DNA of 64,000 nt. It comes from Asaia bogorensis (lineage in GTDB: Bacteria; Pseudomonadota; Alphaproteobacteria; Acetobacterales; Acetobacteraceae). The stretch spans positions 1 to 64,000 of the forward strand of contig CAMBMS010000007.1 of NCBI GenBank assembly GCA_945868845.1, read 5' to 3'. Made by a program: the position numbers and the translations under genes. The notes under the pieces are model-generated. The model saw nothing but the letters and a program-made list of their open reading frames with translations. It was not told the DNA's origin and searched no databases. Positions 16,803 through 25,615 of this stretch are shown here, one piece after another; position 1 is the first letter of the stretch; every line of letters starts with the position of its first letter.

Positions 16803-17255
16803 TCAATGCGGTCCAGAGACGTATTCATGACATACCCCCCTTTGTCTTATCGTCGCGCCAATCACCCACGGTGCAAATTCGGAGGCACCGAAATCGAATG
16901 CCTCACTCTTAGTTTTCTTACCTGACACGGTGCGTAGGATGAGATTGAAAATACGCTCGCTACAGCCTTGCAAACTCTCATCACCACCAGGAATGGTGCC
17001 GCAATTGACGTCCATATCGTCCCACATGCGCCGATACATCGGCGTGTTGGTGGCCAGCTCGATGGACGGCGCCGGCTTGCAGCCGAACACCGAACCGCGC
17101 ACGGTGGTGAAGCATACCAAGTGGGCGCCCCCCAAGACCTGCCGGATCACCGCCACCGGATCATAGCCGGCTGTGTCATGGTTATCCGGATGCAGGGCAA
17201 CAATGATGGGCAGGGGTATGGCGCAGTCTCCGACACTTAAGAAAACTTTGATCAA
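16803..17255 (-). pseudogene. Altronate dehydratase (UxaA family) C-terminal fragment
   Basis: Similarity covers about residues 26-133 of this frame (17180 down to 16857): YDPVAVIRQVLGG, FTTVRGSVFGCKPAPSIELA, TNTPMYRRMWDDMDVNCGTI, and GKKTKSEAFDFGASEFAPW. These are the conserved C-terminal blocks of UxaA/GarD-type sugar-acid dehydratases. The N-terminal two thirds of the enzyme are missing and the sequence before and after these blocks is unrelated, so this is a decayed fragment. There is no partner uronate-pathway gene nearby. Confidence 0.7.
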
Positions 17256-17645
17256 TAAGAAATTGCGTTGTTTTTACTGATAGGACGGGTTTGATCGGCT
17301 CTTCCTGAGCCTTGATTAGTTCCGTGACCCTTGGAGGTCTTAATCTTATGTATTGATCGATATCAGGTGCAGTTCGCTCATCATACGTGACAGCGACACA
17401 ACAGAATGCGGCGCTTGAGCTAGGGATTGGCGAGTGCACAGGCGAACTCGAAGTGGGTCCTTTTTTTTACCCATCCACGATAGCGGACGCCACGCGCCGA
17501 TCCACGAGATGGGGGTAATTACGCAGGCATGCAGGGGGTCTGCCCGTGGTGCGACGCGCAACACGGATAGAGGTGCTTGCGCTCGTGGGGGTGAGCACGC
17601 AGGATCGGGTCCTTGATAAAAGCGTTAAAGGACGCATCCCACCTC
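17256..17645. other. Intergenic, no gene recognised
   Basis: About 390 bp between the dehydratase fragment and the dehydrogenase. It contains a t-run (17461-17469) and short arginine-rich ORFs on both strands. It may be further debris of the degraded locus. Confidence 0.4.
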
Positions 17646-18656
17646 ATGTCCCGCCCGATCGTGCTTTATTCCGAATCCCGCTACCCCGACAATATCGTGG
17701 AAAAATCCGTCTATGGCCAGGACATCGAGGTGCGCTGGCGCGACGTGGATGATGTCAGCAATCTCGACCCCGCCGATTGCGCCGATGTCGCCGGCCTCGC
17801 CGTCACCGGCCACGGCGTCACGGCGGCAGATTTCACAAAATTCCCAAATTTGCGCTGCGTGCTGCGCATGGGCGTAGGCTATGACAAGATCGACCGGAAG
17901 GCCGCCGCCGCGCACAACGTGATGGTCTGCAACGTACCCGATTACGGCACCACGGAAGTCGCCGACCACGCGATGGCGCTGGTGATGTCGCTGCGCCGCG
18001 GCGTGCTGCTGCATCACGAGGCGCAGCGCCGCCCGCAACCCGCCCCTTGGCGCTTCGTTCTCGATCCGCTGGTCCGCCGCTCCGGCATCCAGACGTTTGG
18101 CATCATCGGCCTCGGCCGCATCGGTACCGCCGTGGCGCTCCGCGCCAAGGCGTTCCAGTTCAAGGTCGTGGTCTACGACCCGCATATGCCCAACGGTACC
18201 GAACTCGGCGTCGGCGTCGGGCGCGTTCGTAAGCTGGAAGATTTGATGGAACAGGCCGATGTGCTCTCAATCCACGCGCCCCTAACCCTAGAAACACGTG
18301 GTCTAGTCTCGCGCGAGATGCTGGCACGCATGCCAAAGGGCGCTGTGGTGGTTAACACCGCGCGCGGACCGATCATCGATGTGGACGCGCTGGCCGATCT
18401 GCTGAAACGCGGCCACCTGGCCGGCGTCGGGCTGGACGTGCTGCCCATCGAACCACCGGTCGATCCACTGCCGGAAATCCTCCGCGCCTACCGCGCGCGT
18501 GAACCCTGGACCGAAGGCCGCCTTGTCATCACCCCGCACTCCGCTTTCCACACGCCAAACGCTGAACTCGACACTCGTCAAAAAGGTGCCGAAACTATGC
18601 GCGCTGCCCTTCTCGGCCTGAAGCCGCAGAACGTGATCACACCGGAGATGTTTTGA
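17646..18656 (+). CDS. D-2-hydroxyacid dehydrogenase, CtBP-like
   Basis: With the ATG at 17646 the protein has 336 residues. It shows the split D-isomer-specific dehydrogenase fold with the NAD motif GLGRIG (155-160), an acidic residue after the next strand (VYDPH), and the catalytic Arg240 (NTARG), Glu269 (LPIEPP) and His298 (ITPHSA). The overall pattern, with FPNLRCVLRMGVGYDKIDRK and the long tail after EP, fits the CtBP/phosphoglycerate-dehydrogenase-like branch that reduces 2-oxoacids. Its 3' end overlaps the convergent DMT transporter gene by 20 bp. The substrate is unknown. Confidence 0.88.
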   Translation: MSRPIVLYSESRYPDNIVEKSVYGQDIEVRWRDVDDVSNLDPADCADVAGLAVTGHGVTAADFTKFPNLRCVLRMGVGYDKIDRKAAAAHNVMVCNVPDYGTTEVADHAMALVMSLRRGVLLHHEAQRRPQPAPWRFVLDPLVRRSGIQTFGIIGLGRIGTAVALRAKAFQFKVVVYDPHMPNGTELGVGVGRVRKLEDLMEQADVLSIHAPLTLETRGLVSREMLARMPKGAVVVNTARGPIIDVDALADLLKRGHLAGVGLDVLPIEPPVDPLPEILRAYRAREPWTEGRLVITPHSAFHTPNAELDTRQKGAETMRAALLGLKPQNVITPEMF

Positions 18657-19572
18657 TAGGAGCGCCCTGACGCAGCAGGGTGATTGTCGGCCCCATCACG
18701 GCGGCCAGCACCACGGCGCCACCCAGCAGGGTTTGTGGGGTGGTCGTTTCGCCCATGAACAGCCAGACCCAGACGGGAGAGAGGATCACCTCAATCAGCG
18801 ACAGCAATGTCAGCTCCGTCGTCGGTAGATGGCGCGCGCCGGCGGTGAACAGCACCAGGCCAAAACCCACCTGCCCTACCCCCAGGATCAGGCACAGCAG
18901 AACATCACGCGGCGCGATACCGATATCTCCCGCCATCGCCACCAGCCCCGCGAAGGCCGAGAACAAAGCGGCAAAAAACACCGCCGGCAACATGTCCACA
19001 TGCTGACGCGCACGCAGCGTCACAGTATAGGCGGCAAAGCTGACCCCGGTCCCGAGGGCGAAGAGGTTTCCGACCAGCCCTTCGCCCTGCATGGCCCCCG
19101 CGTTGATAATAAGAATTCCCAGCACGACGCCAAAAATAGCGACAATCCCCGTACCGCTTAGTCTCTCGCCCAAAAACACTCGCGCCAGCAGCATGGCAAA
19201 GATAGGCGCGCAGCAATAAATGAAGTTGGCATTTGCCACTGACGTCGCCCCGATCGCCAACACCCACAGCGTAAAAGCCGCACCGAGGAACAGCCCCGCC
19301 AACAGTGCCTGCCAACCGGCGGCGCGGAACAACAGCGACATCCGCCCGCCGCCGCGATGGCGGATCAGCAATAGCAGAAACGGCACCAGCAAACTGGATC
19401 GCCAAAACACCACGCGCCAGAGCGCGGTATCGTCCAACATGCGAAACACCAGGCCGGACGTACTCCACAGGAGCGCCGCCAGCACCACCAGCAGAATGGC
19501 GCGCTGACGTAGACGGAGCGCGACAACCGGCCCGCGCGCGGCCATATCGCTCATACCGTGGTCTGCGGGCAT
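18637..19572 (-). CDS. DMT-superfamily transporter (EamA family)
   Basis: The ATG at 19572 gives 311 residues and lies 7 bp after the stop of the amidohydrolase gene; the longer frame would run into that gene. There are ten hydrophobic helices in two EamA repeats, the first around LLWSTSGLVFRMLDDTALWR and the second around GTGVSFAAYTVTL. Members export amino acids or metabolites. It ends the minus-strand operon TauE - carbamoylase - EamA, and its 3' end overlaps the dehydrogenase gene on the plus strand. Confidence 0.85.
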   Translation of the reverse strand: MPADHGMSDMAARGPVVALRLRQRAILLVVLAALLWSTSGLVFRMLDDTALWRVVFWRSSLLVPFLLLLIRHRGGGRMSLLFRAAGWQALLAGLFLGAAFTLWVLAIGATSVANANFIYCCAPIFAMLLARVFLGERLSGTGIVAIFGVVLGILIINAGAMQGEGLVGNLFALGTGVSFAAYTVTLRARQHVDMLPAVFFAALFSAFAGLVAMAGDIGIAPRDVLLCLILGVGQVGFGLVLFTAGARHLPTTELTLLSLIEVILSPVWVWLFMGETTTPQTLLGGAVVLAAVMGPTITLLRQGAPIKTSPV

Positions 19573-19579
19573 GACGTCC

Positions 19580-20806
19580 CTACGCCGCCAGTTCCAGCAC
19601 CGCATCCAGCAGTACCTGCGCCCCACGAGCCACCTGTTCCGGCGTGGTCGATTCCTTCGGATTATGCGTAATCCCGCCGGCGCAGGGAATGAACAGCATC
19701 GCACTGGGGCACAGCGGCGCTACGAACACCGAATCATGTCCCGCCGCAGCCACGGCATCACGCACGGAATATTGCCGCTCCCCGGCTTTGCGCCGCAGCA
19801 CATCACAAACCCGCCCATCGAACACCACCGGCCCGAACGAGGCATAGGGGTCGATCTCCACCCATACGCCACGCCGCTCGGCGATTTCCTTAATCGACAA
19901 GCGCAATTCTGCCTCCATCGCCGCCGCCCGCAACGGATCGGAATGACGCACATCGCAATGCAATTTCGTGATATCGGGGACATTACCACGCGCATTGGGC
20001 ATATTCTCGATCCAGCTGGCCGAACCCCGCCCCCCGGGTTCCGCCGCCCGCGCGATACGCTCGTCGGCCAAGATAATCTCCGCCGCCGCCGCTAAACTGT
20101 CATGCCGGCCTTCCATTGGCGTGGCGCCCGCATGGCTCGGTTCGCCCACGACCGAAATCTGGAAATACCGGGCATGCATGGTGCCGGTAACGATGCCGAT
20201 ATCAGTGTTCGTCGCCTCTAGGACCGGCCCCTGCTCGATATGCAATTCCAGCCAGGCTGCCCAGTCACGCGGCCCCGGCGGGGTGGTGCTACCCGCCCCC
20301 ATATCCTGCAACGCCTCAGCCACGGACATTCCCGCATCGTCCTTCGTTGCCAGCGCCCGAGCCAGGGAAAGTTCGCCCGCATGTACCCGGCTGCCCATCA
20401 TCGCCGGGCGGAACCGGCTGCCCTCTTCATTGGTCCAATTCACTAGCTCCAGCGGCCGGCGCGTGCGCAGCCCAGCCGAATCCAAGGCTCGCATCACCTC
20501 CAGCCCCGCCAGCACACCGGAAACCCCATCAAATTTTCCGCCCGTCGGCACCGTGTCCAAATGGCTGCCAAACGCCACGGCCGGCAAGTCTTCTGTCCCC
20601 GCGCGGCGCAGAAACATATTGCCGATCGCGTCCTGTTGTGCCTCCAACCCTAACCTCCCACACCAGTTTAACAGCAAGGCGCGCGCCTGCCCGTCCTCGG
20701 CGCTGAGTGCAAGGCGCCGGCTACCGCCCTCCGGCGTCGGGCCGATATCCGCCATGTCCAGATGCGCCTGCCACAGCCGATCGCGGTTGATACCGGGTAT
20801 GCCCAT
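19580..20806 (-). CDS. M20-type N-carbamoyl-L-amino-acid hydrolase / allantoate amidohydrolase
   Basis: This 408-residue protein has the zinc motif GSHLDTVPTGGKFDG (His82, Asp84, Asp93), NEEGSRF near residue 127 with the catalytic Glu pair, ELHIEQGPVLE with the conserved His, and a C-terminal GITHNPKE His. These are the HyuC/AllC/ureidoglycolate group features. Members hydrolyse N-carbamoyl groups to release ammonia and CO2. It starts 12 bp after TauE and precedes the EamA gene by 7 bp. A hydantoin-racemase-fold gene lies about 8 kb away, but no hydantoinase is in the window, so a purine or carbamoyl-amino-acid substrate remains open. Confidence 0.88.
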   Translation of the reverse strand: MGIPGINRDRLWQAHLDMADIGPTPEGGSRRLALSAEDGQARALLLNWCGRLGLEAQQDAIGNMFLRRAGTEDLPAVAFGSHLDTVPTGGKFDGVSGVLAGLEVMRALDSAGLRTRRPLELVNWTNEEGSRFRPAMMGSRVHAGELSLARALATKDDAGMSVAEALQDMGAGSTTPPGPRDWAAWLELHIEQGPVLEATNTDIGIVTGTMHARYFQISVVGEPSHAGATPMEGRHDSLAAAAEIILADERIARAAEPGGRGSASWIENMPNARGNVPDITKLHCDVRHSDPLRAAAMEAELRLSIKEIAERRGVWVEIDPYASFGPVVFDGRVCDVLRRKAGERQYSVRDAVAAAGHDSVFVAPLCPSAMLFIPCAGGITHNPKESTTPEQVARGAQVLLDAVLELAA

Positions 20807-20818
20807 GTCGTCCCATCC

Positions 20819-21625
20819 TTACCGAAACACCGGTAGCCCGGCGAACGCAGCCACCGTGATCAAAGCGTAGCAGATACGCCGAAATGTCTGCTGACTGGCA
20901 AGCCCGAACATACGCATCCCCAGAATCGTCCCCACGACGTAGCTCGGGGTGATCAGGACTGCCAGCATCACCACCTGCAGACTGAGCAGTCCCGCAATAA
21001 AAAACACGGCCGCTGACCAGATTCCGGCATAAGCGAAATAGAGCACGATATTCGCCCGCAAATCCTGCGCGGATGCCGCCGCCCGGCCGAGCAGATAGGC
21101 CACCACGGGCGGCCCACCGATCTGCGCCGCGCCATTCAGAAACCCCGAAACACTGCCCACCACGACCGTCACTGCCAAATGCGGGCGGCCCGTATAACGC
21201 CAGCCGGACGCCAGTAACGCCACCAGCCCAAATATGGTCAGCGAAATCCCCCAGCGCAGCGCCACCGGATCCACCCCGGTCAGCACGAGAAGTCCTACCG
21301 GGACACCCAGTAAGGCGCCCAGCGCCAACACCAGTGACGTGCCGCGCTCCGCATGCCGCCACGCCCAGGGCAGAATCGGCAGGGATCCGAACCAGTCGAT
21401 CACCATCAGGATCGGCGCCGCCAACAACGGCCCCACAGCGGCGCTGGCCACCGGAATAAAGATCAGTGCCGCACCAAAGCCGGAAAACCCCCGCGACAAA
21501 CCCGCGACAAAGGCCGTTCCCGCCAGCAGCGCCAGGATCTCCCCGGGTTGTCCGCCCCAGCCAATCGCAATCGAACTCGCCCCCTCCCAACCGAACCACG
21601 CCGTCTGCCCGATCACATCGGCCAT
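20819..21625 (-). CDS. TauE/SafE-family anion exporter
   Basis: This 268-residue protein has about 8 hydrophobic helices. The family motif AGLSRGFSGFGAALIFIPVA lies in the first half and a weaker copy (GSVSGFLNGAAQIGGPPVV) in the second. Family members export sulfite, sulfoacetate or other small organic anions. It is the first gene of the carbamoylase operon and is divergent from the D-lactate-dehydrogenase-like gene, with 87 bp between start codons that must hold both promoters. Confidence 0.85.
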   Translation of the reverse strand: MADVIGQTAWFGWEGASSIAIGWGGQPGEILALLAGTAFVAGLSRGFSGFGAALIFIPVASAAVGPLLAAPILMVIDWFGSLPILPWAWRHAERGTSLVLALGALLGVPVGLLVLTGVDPVALRWGISLTIFGLVALLASGWRYTGRPHLAVTVVVGSVSGFLNGAAQIGGPPVVAYLLGRAAASAQDLRANIVLYFAYAGIWSAAVFFIAGLLSLQVVMLAVLITPSYVVGTILGMRMFGLASQQTFRRICYALITVAAFAGLPVFR

Positions 21626-21712
21626 TTTTTATCCTCTCGTCGCGTCACCCTTGTCAGTCGGAGATCAGCACGTCAAACCTGCTAGGCAAATACTGTGGGA
21701 GGGGGTGACCCC

Positions 21713-23095
21713 ATGCCTGACTCCATCCAAACCATCATCGCCACCGCCAAAGATTTCCTCGGCGAGCGCATCACGACCAACGCCGCCTTACGCGACCACC
21801 ATTCGCACGGCCAGGACACGCACCCCCCTGTCCTGCCCGATGCCGTCGTCTTCATCGAGACGACCGAAGAAGCTGCACGCCTGCTCGCCCTCTGCCACCA
21901 GTACAATGTGCCCGTCACACCCTATGGTGCCGGCACCTCGCTGGAAGGCCATGTCACGCCCGTGCGCGGCGGCATCTCGCTCGATCTGTCACGCATGACG
22001 GAGGTTCTTTCGGTCAATCAGCCGGACATGGATTGCCGTGTGCAGGCCGGCATCACGCGTGAACAGCTCAACACGCATCTGCGCGATACCGGCCTGTTTT
22101 TCCCCGTCGACCCCGGCACGTCCGTCTGCACCATCGGCGGCATGTCCGCCACGCGCGCCTCCGGAACCAATGCCGTGCGCTATGGCACGATGCGCGAAAA
22201 CGTCTTGGGCCTCACCGTCGCGCTCGCCGATGGCCGCGTCATCACCACCGGTGGGCGGGTCCGAAAATCCGCCACAGGTTATGACCTCACGCGCCTCTTC
22301 GTCGGCTCCGAAGGCACGCTCGGCGTCATCACCGAAGTGCAACTCCGCCTGTACGGCATACCAGAAGCCATGTCCTCCGCCGTCTGCCAGTTTCCGACCT
22401 TGAAAGACGCGGTGGAGACAGCGATCTCCATCATGCAGCTCGGCATCCCTGTGGCTCGCATGGAGCTGTTGGACGACGTGCAGATGGCCGCCTGCATCGC
22501 CTATTCGAAACTCGAAAACCTACGCCCCGATCACAGCATCTTTTTCGAATTCCATGGCACAAATTCTGCCGTCACCGAGCAAGCCCATCTGACCGAGGAA
22601 ATTGCTAGAGAAAATAGCGCCTTCGGCTTTGCCTGGGCTACCGATCCAACGGAGCGTAATAAATTATGGCAAGCCCGCCACGATGCGCTCTGGGCCTGCC
22701 GCGCACTGAAACCCGGCTATGATTCCATCGCCACAGACGTGATCGTCCCGATCTCCCGCCTCGACGAAGCCATCCTCGGCACGCAAGCCGACATCGCCGC
22801 CTCAGGCCTGATCGCCCCTATTGTAGGCCATGTCGGGGACGGCAATTTCCATACCGTCATCCTAGTTCCGCCCGAACTAGACGGCCTCGCACGCGCCTGG
22901 GAGCTCGACAAAAAAATAGTCTCCCGCGCGCTGGATCTTGGCGGCTCATGCAGCGGCGAGCACGGCGTCGGCCTTGGGAAGCGCGAATTCCTGGAACGTG
23001 AGCATGGGGCGGAGACGCTCGCCGTGATGCGCTCCCTGAAAACCGTGCTCGACCCGCATGGCATCATGAATCCCGGCAAGATATTTATGAACTAA
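21713..23095 (+). CDS. FAD-linked D-lactate/glycolate dehydrogenase (Dld/GlcD-like)
   Basis: ATG 21713 follows the ribosome-binding site gggaggggg; the frame's earlier GTG lies within it. The protein has 460 residues with a PCMH FAD domain (VTPYGAGTSLEGH, CTIGGMSATRASGTNAVRYG, FVGSEGTLGVITEVQLRLYG) and a C-terminal FAD-oxidase domain with VGHVGDGNFH and CSGEHGVGLGKREF. These are the signatures of cytochrome-linked D-2-hydroxyacid dehydrogenases at the membrane surface. It heads the plus-strand set with the CoA-transferase subunits, which suggests oxidation of a 2-hydroxyacid to a 2-oxoacid ahead of CoA activation, though the two steps need not be linked. Confidence 0.88.
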   Translation: MPDSIQTIIATAKDFLGERITTNAALRDHHSHGQDTHPPVLPDAVVFIETTEEAARLLALCHQYNVPVTPYGAGTSLEGHVTPVRGGISLDLSRMTEVLSVNQPDMDCRVQAGITREQLNTHLRDTGLFFPVDPGTSVCTIGGMSATRASGTNAVRYGTMRENVLGLTVALADGRVITTGGRVRKSATGYDLTRLFVGSEGTLGVITEVQLRLYGIPEAMSSAVCQFPTLKDAVETAISIMQLGIPVARMELLDDVQMAACIAYSKLENLRPDHSIFFEFHGTNSAVTEQAHLTEEIARENSAFGFAWATDPTERNKLWQARHDALWACRALKPGYDSIATDVIVPISRLDEAILGTQADIAASGLIAPIVGHVGDGNFHTVILVPPELDGLARAWELDKKIVSRALDLGGSCSGEHGVGLGKREFLEREHGAETLAVMRSLKTVLDPHGIMNPGKIFMN

Positions 23096-23178
23096 CCCAG
23101 CCTTGCGAGGCTCCGCCCCCAAGACCAGACTGCCTACCCGGAAACGTCCACACGCAACCAGGGACCGCGAATAAGGCG

Positions 23179-23862
23179 ATGATCAACAAGATCTTGCAGA
23201 CCATGACCGACGCCATGGAAGGCATCAAGGACGGCTCCACCGTCCTCATCGGCGGGTTCGGTGCCGTCGGTCAGCCCAACCAGCTCATCGACGGACTGAT
23301 CGAGCAGGGTGCGAAGGACCTTGTCGCGGTGGCCAACAATGCTGGGGTCGGCCATGTCGGCCTCGCCCGCCTGATGGAACTCGGCCGCGTGCGCAAAATT
23401 ATTTGCTCGTTCCCGCGCTCCTCCGATCCGGTGGTTTTCGAGACGCTGTACAAAGCCGGAAAGATCGAGCTGGAAATTACCCCGCAAGGTACCCTGGCCG
23501 AACGTATGCGCGCCGCCGGCGCCGGGGTGCCGGCCTTCTTTACCGCCACCGCCTATGGCACGCAGTTGGCGCGTGGCAAGGAGACGCGGGAGATCGACGG
23601 GCGCATGTACGTGCTGGAACACGCCATCAAGGGCGATGTGGCGCTGGTGGAAGCCTGGCAGGCCGATCGCTGGGGCAATCTCACCTACAAACTTTCGGGC
23701 CGCAACTTTAACCCGATCATTGCGATGGCCTCCGATCTCGCCATCGTGCAGACGCAGCACGTGGTAGAACTTGGCGCGCTGGACCCCGACAATATCCACA
23801 CTCCCGGTATCTTCGTGGACCGCGTGCTGCACGTGCCCTACGGCAATCCCACCGGATTTTAA
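23179..23862 (+). CDS. 3-oxoacid CoA-transferase subunit A (ScoA/PcaI-like)
   Basis: This 227-residue protein has the family-I CoA-transferase alpha-subunit features: the oxyanion segment DGSTVLIGGFGAVGQPNQLI, then VANNAGVGHVGL, and PAFFTATAYGTQLARGKETR. It moves CoA from succinyl-CoA to a 3-oxoacid together with subunit B, whose gene starts 20 bp downstream. Start at ATG 23179 after aaggcg. Confidence 0.92.
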   Translation: MINKILQTMTDAMEGIKDGSTVLIGGFGAVGQPNQLIDGLIEQGAKDLVAVANNAGVGHVGLARLMELGRVRKIICSFPRSSDPVVFETLYKAGKIELEITPQGTLAERMRAAGAGVPAFFTATAYGTQLARGKETREIDGRMYVLEHAIKGDVALVEAWQADRWGNLTYKLSGRNFNPIIAMASDLAIVQTQHVVELGALDPDNIHTPGIFVDRVLHVPYGNPTGF

Positions 23863-23882
23863 CTTACAAGCAGGAGAGAGCC

Positions 23883-24545
23883 ATGTCGCACGCACTCGCC
23901 GACTTCAAACCCTGGACCCGTGACCGCATGGCGGCCCGCGCCGCTCAGGACATCCCGGAAGGCTGGTATGTGAATCTCGGCATCGGCATCCCTACCCTCA
24001 TCGCCAACCATGTGCCAGTGGACAAAGAAGTGGTTTTCCATTCCGAAAACGGTGTACTCGGCGTCGGCCCCGCGCCCGGTAATAATGAAATCGAGCCCTG
24101 GCTGATCAATGCCGGCAAGCAATATGTCACCCTGCGCCCCGGCGGCTCGATCTGCCATCACGCCGACAGCTTCTCTATGATCCGCGGCGGCCATATCGAT
24201 CTCTGCGTCCTTGGCGGCTTCCAGGTAGCCGACAATGGCGACCTCGCCAACTGGGCCACGTCGGAGACAGACACCGCGCCCGCCGTCGGCGGCGCCATGG
24301 ACCTCGCCGCCGGCGCGAAACGTTTATGGGTGCTGATGGAACACACCACCAAGGACGGCATGTCGAAGCTGGTCAATCGCTGCTCCTACCCGCTCACAGC
24401 CATCGGCGCGACCAAACGCGTCTATACTAACCTCGCCGTGCTCGACATCACCGAAAAAGGATTTGTCGTGCTCGACATGGCTCCAGGATTAAACTGGGAC
24501 GTTCTGCAAGCGCGCACCGACGCACCCCTGCACAAACCCGGCTGA
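23883..24545 (+). CDS. 3-oxoacid CoA-transferase subunit B (ScoB/PcaJ-like)
   Basis: This 220-residue protein starts after a strong ribosome-binding site (aggagagcc). It contains the catalytic Glu in the SENGVLGVG motif, which forms the glutamyl-CoA thioester, plus NLGIGIPTLIA and GGHIDLCVLGGFQVADNGDL. It pairs with subunit A directly upstream. Followed after 12 bp by the remains of an acyl-CoA dehydrogenase gene, so a longer acyl-degradation operon existed. Confidence 0.92.
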   Translation: MSHALADFKPWTRDRMAARAAQDIPEGWYVNLGIGIPTLIANHVPVDKEVVFHSENGVLGVGPAPGNNEIEPWLINAGKQYVTLRPGGSICHHADSFSMIRGGHIDLCVLGGFQVADNGDLANWATSETDTAPAVGGAMDLAAGAKRLWVLMEHTTKDGMSKLVNRCSYPLTAIGATKRVYTNLAVLDITEKGFVVLDMAPGLNWDVLQARTDAPLHKPG

Positions 24546-24557
24546 GCGGATCGGGCC

Positions 24558-25538
24558 ATGAGCGAGCATGACGACGCCCTGCGCATGGTACGCGACAGCG
24601 CCGCCGCTGTCGCTCCGCGCGCCGCGCGGCGGCGATACGCGACGCATCCGCGACCTGCGCTATAAACGACCCGGTTTCGACCACGCGATCTGGCGGCAAA
24701 TGTGCGACATGGGCTGGCTCGGCCTAAGCCTGGCGGAAGATCATGGCGGCTCCGGCCTCGGCATGCGGGAGTTTTATTCCCTGGCCGAACAGCTCGGCGC
24801 CAGCCTAGTGCCGGAACCGCTGATCCCGGCCGCGCTCGCCGCGCGCGTCCTGCACGGTGACAACCTGGCCGCAGCGTTAATCGGTGACAAGATTTTTCTC
24901 CCGGCCTGGCAGGAGTAGCAAAAAAACAGGAAGGTATCTGCTTCTGCTTAGTGCCGATGACGACGCAGGGCATTGCTGTGAAACCCATCGTCACCATCGA
25001 TCTGAACGAAGAATTCTGCCAGACCTTCTTCGACGATGTGCGCATTCCAAAGGAAAATATCGTCGGCGACGTAAACGGGGGCTGGACGATGGCCAAGTCC
25101 CTGCTCGGCTTCGAACGCCTCTTCGTCGGCTCGCCCAAGCAATCGCAACATGCCCCGGCCCGCCTGCGCCAACTCGCCCAACACATGGGCGCGTGGGAGG
25201 ACCTTAACTTCCAGAACCTCTACACGACCCTACGCCTCGACCTCGCCGATCTAGCCGTCATATATCAAATCTATGTCGATCGGACCCGCAACGGCGAAAC
25301 CCTCGGCCCCGATGTTTCCCAATTGAAAATCTGGCAGACCGAACTTTACCAGCGCATCACCGATGCCATGCTCGACATCGCCGGCGGAAATGGCGCGCTG
25401 CTAGAACCTTTGGACGGCAACCGCGAACTGCACGCGTTCGGCGCTTTCCTGCAGGCACGCCCCTCCACCATCTACAGCGGCACAAACGAAATTCAGCGCA
25501 ACATCATCGCCAAGAACGTGCTGGGCCTGCCCGGTTGA
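24558..25538 (+). pseudogene. Acyl-CoA dehydrogenase, broken by frameshift and internal deletion
   Basis: ATG 24558 begins MSEHDDALRMVRDSAAAVAP. Within the GC-repeat at about 24617-24633 the frame shifts, and family sequence continues in another frame (RGGDTRRIRDLRYKRPGFDH, MGWLGLSLAEDHGGSGLGMR) to a stop at 24916. The central beta-barrel domain is then largely absent. Similarity resumes in a third frame shortly before 24955 (EGICFCLVPMTTQGIAVKPI, FFDDVRIPKENIVGD) and runs to 25538 with the normal C-terminus (STIYSGTNEIQRNIIAKNVL). A single functional protein cannot be made. The C-terminal part alone keeps a good frame from about 24951 but lacks the flavin-binding half. Confidence 0.85.
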
Positions 25539-25615
25539 CCTCCCCCGCCACCCGCCTAGGCTGACCGCCATCGTCGGCAGGCGTTTCGGCCGCATCGACA
25601 GCCAGGACGGCCCGC

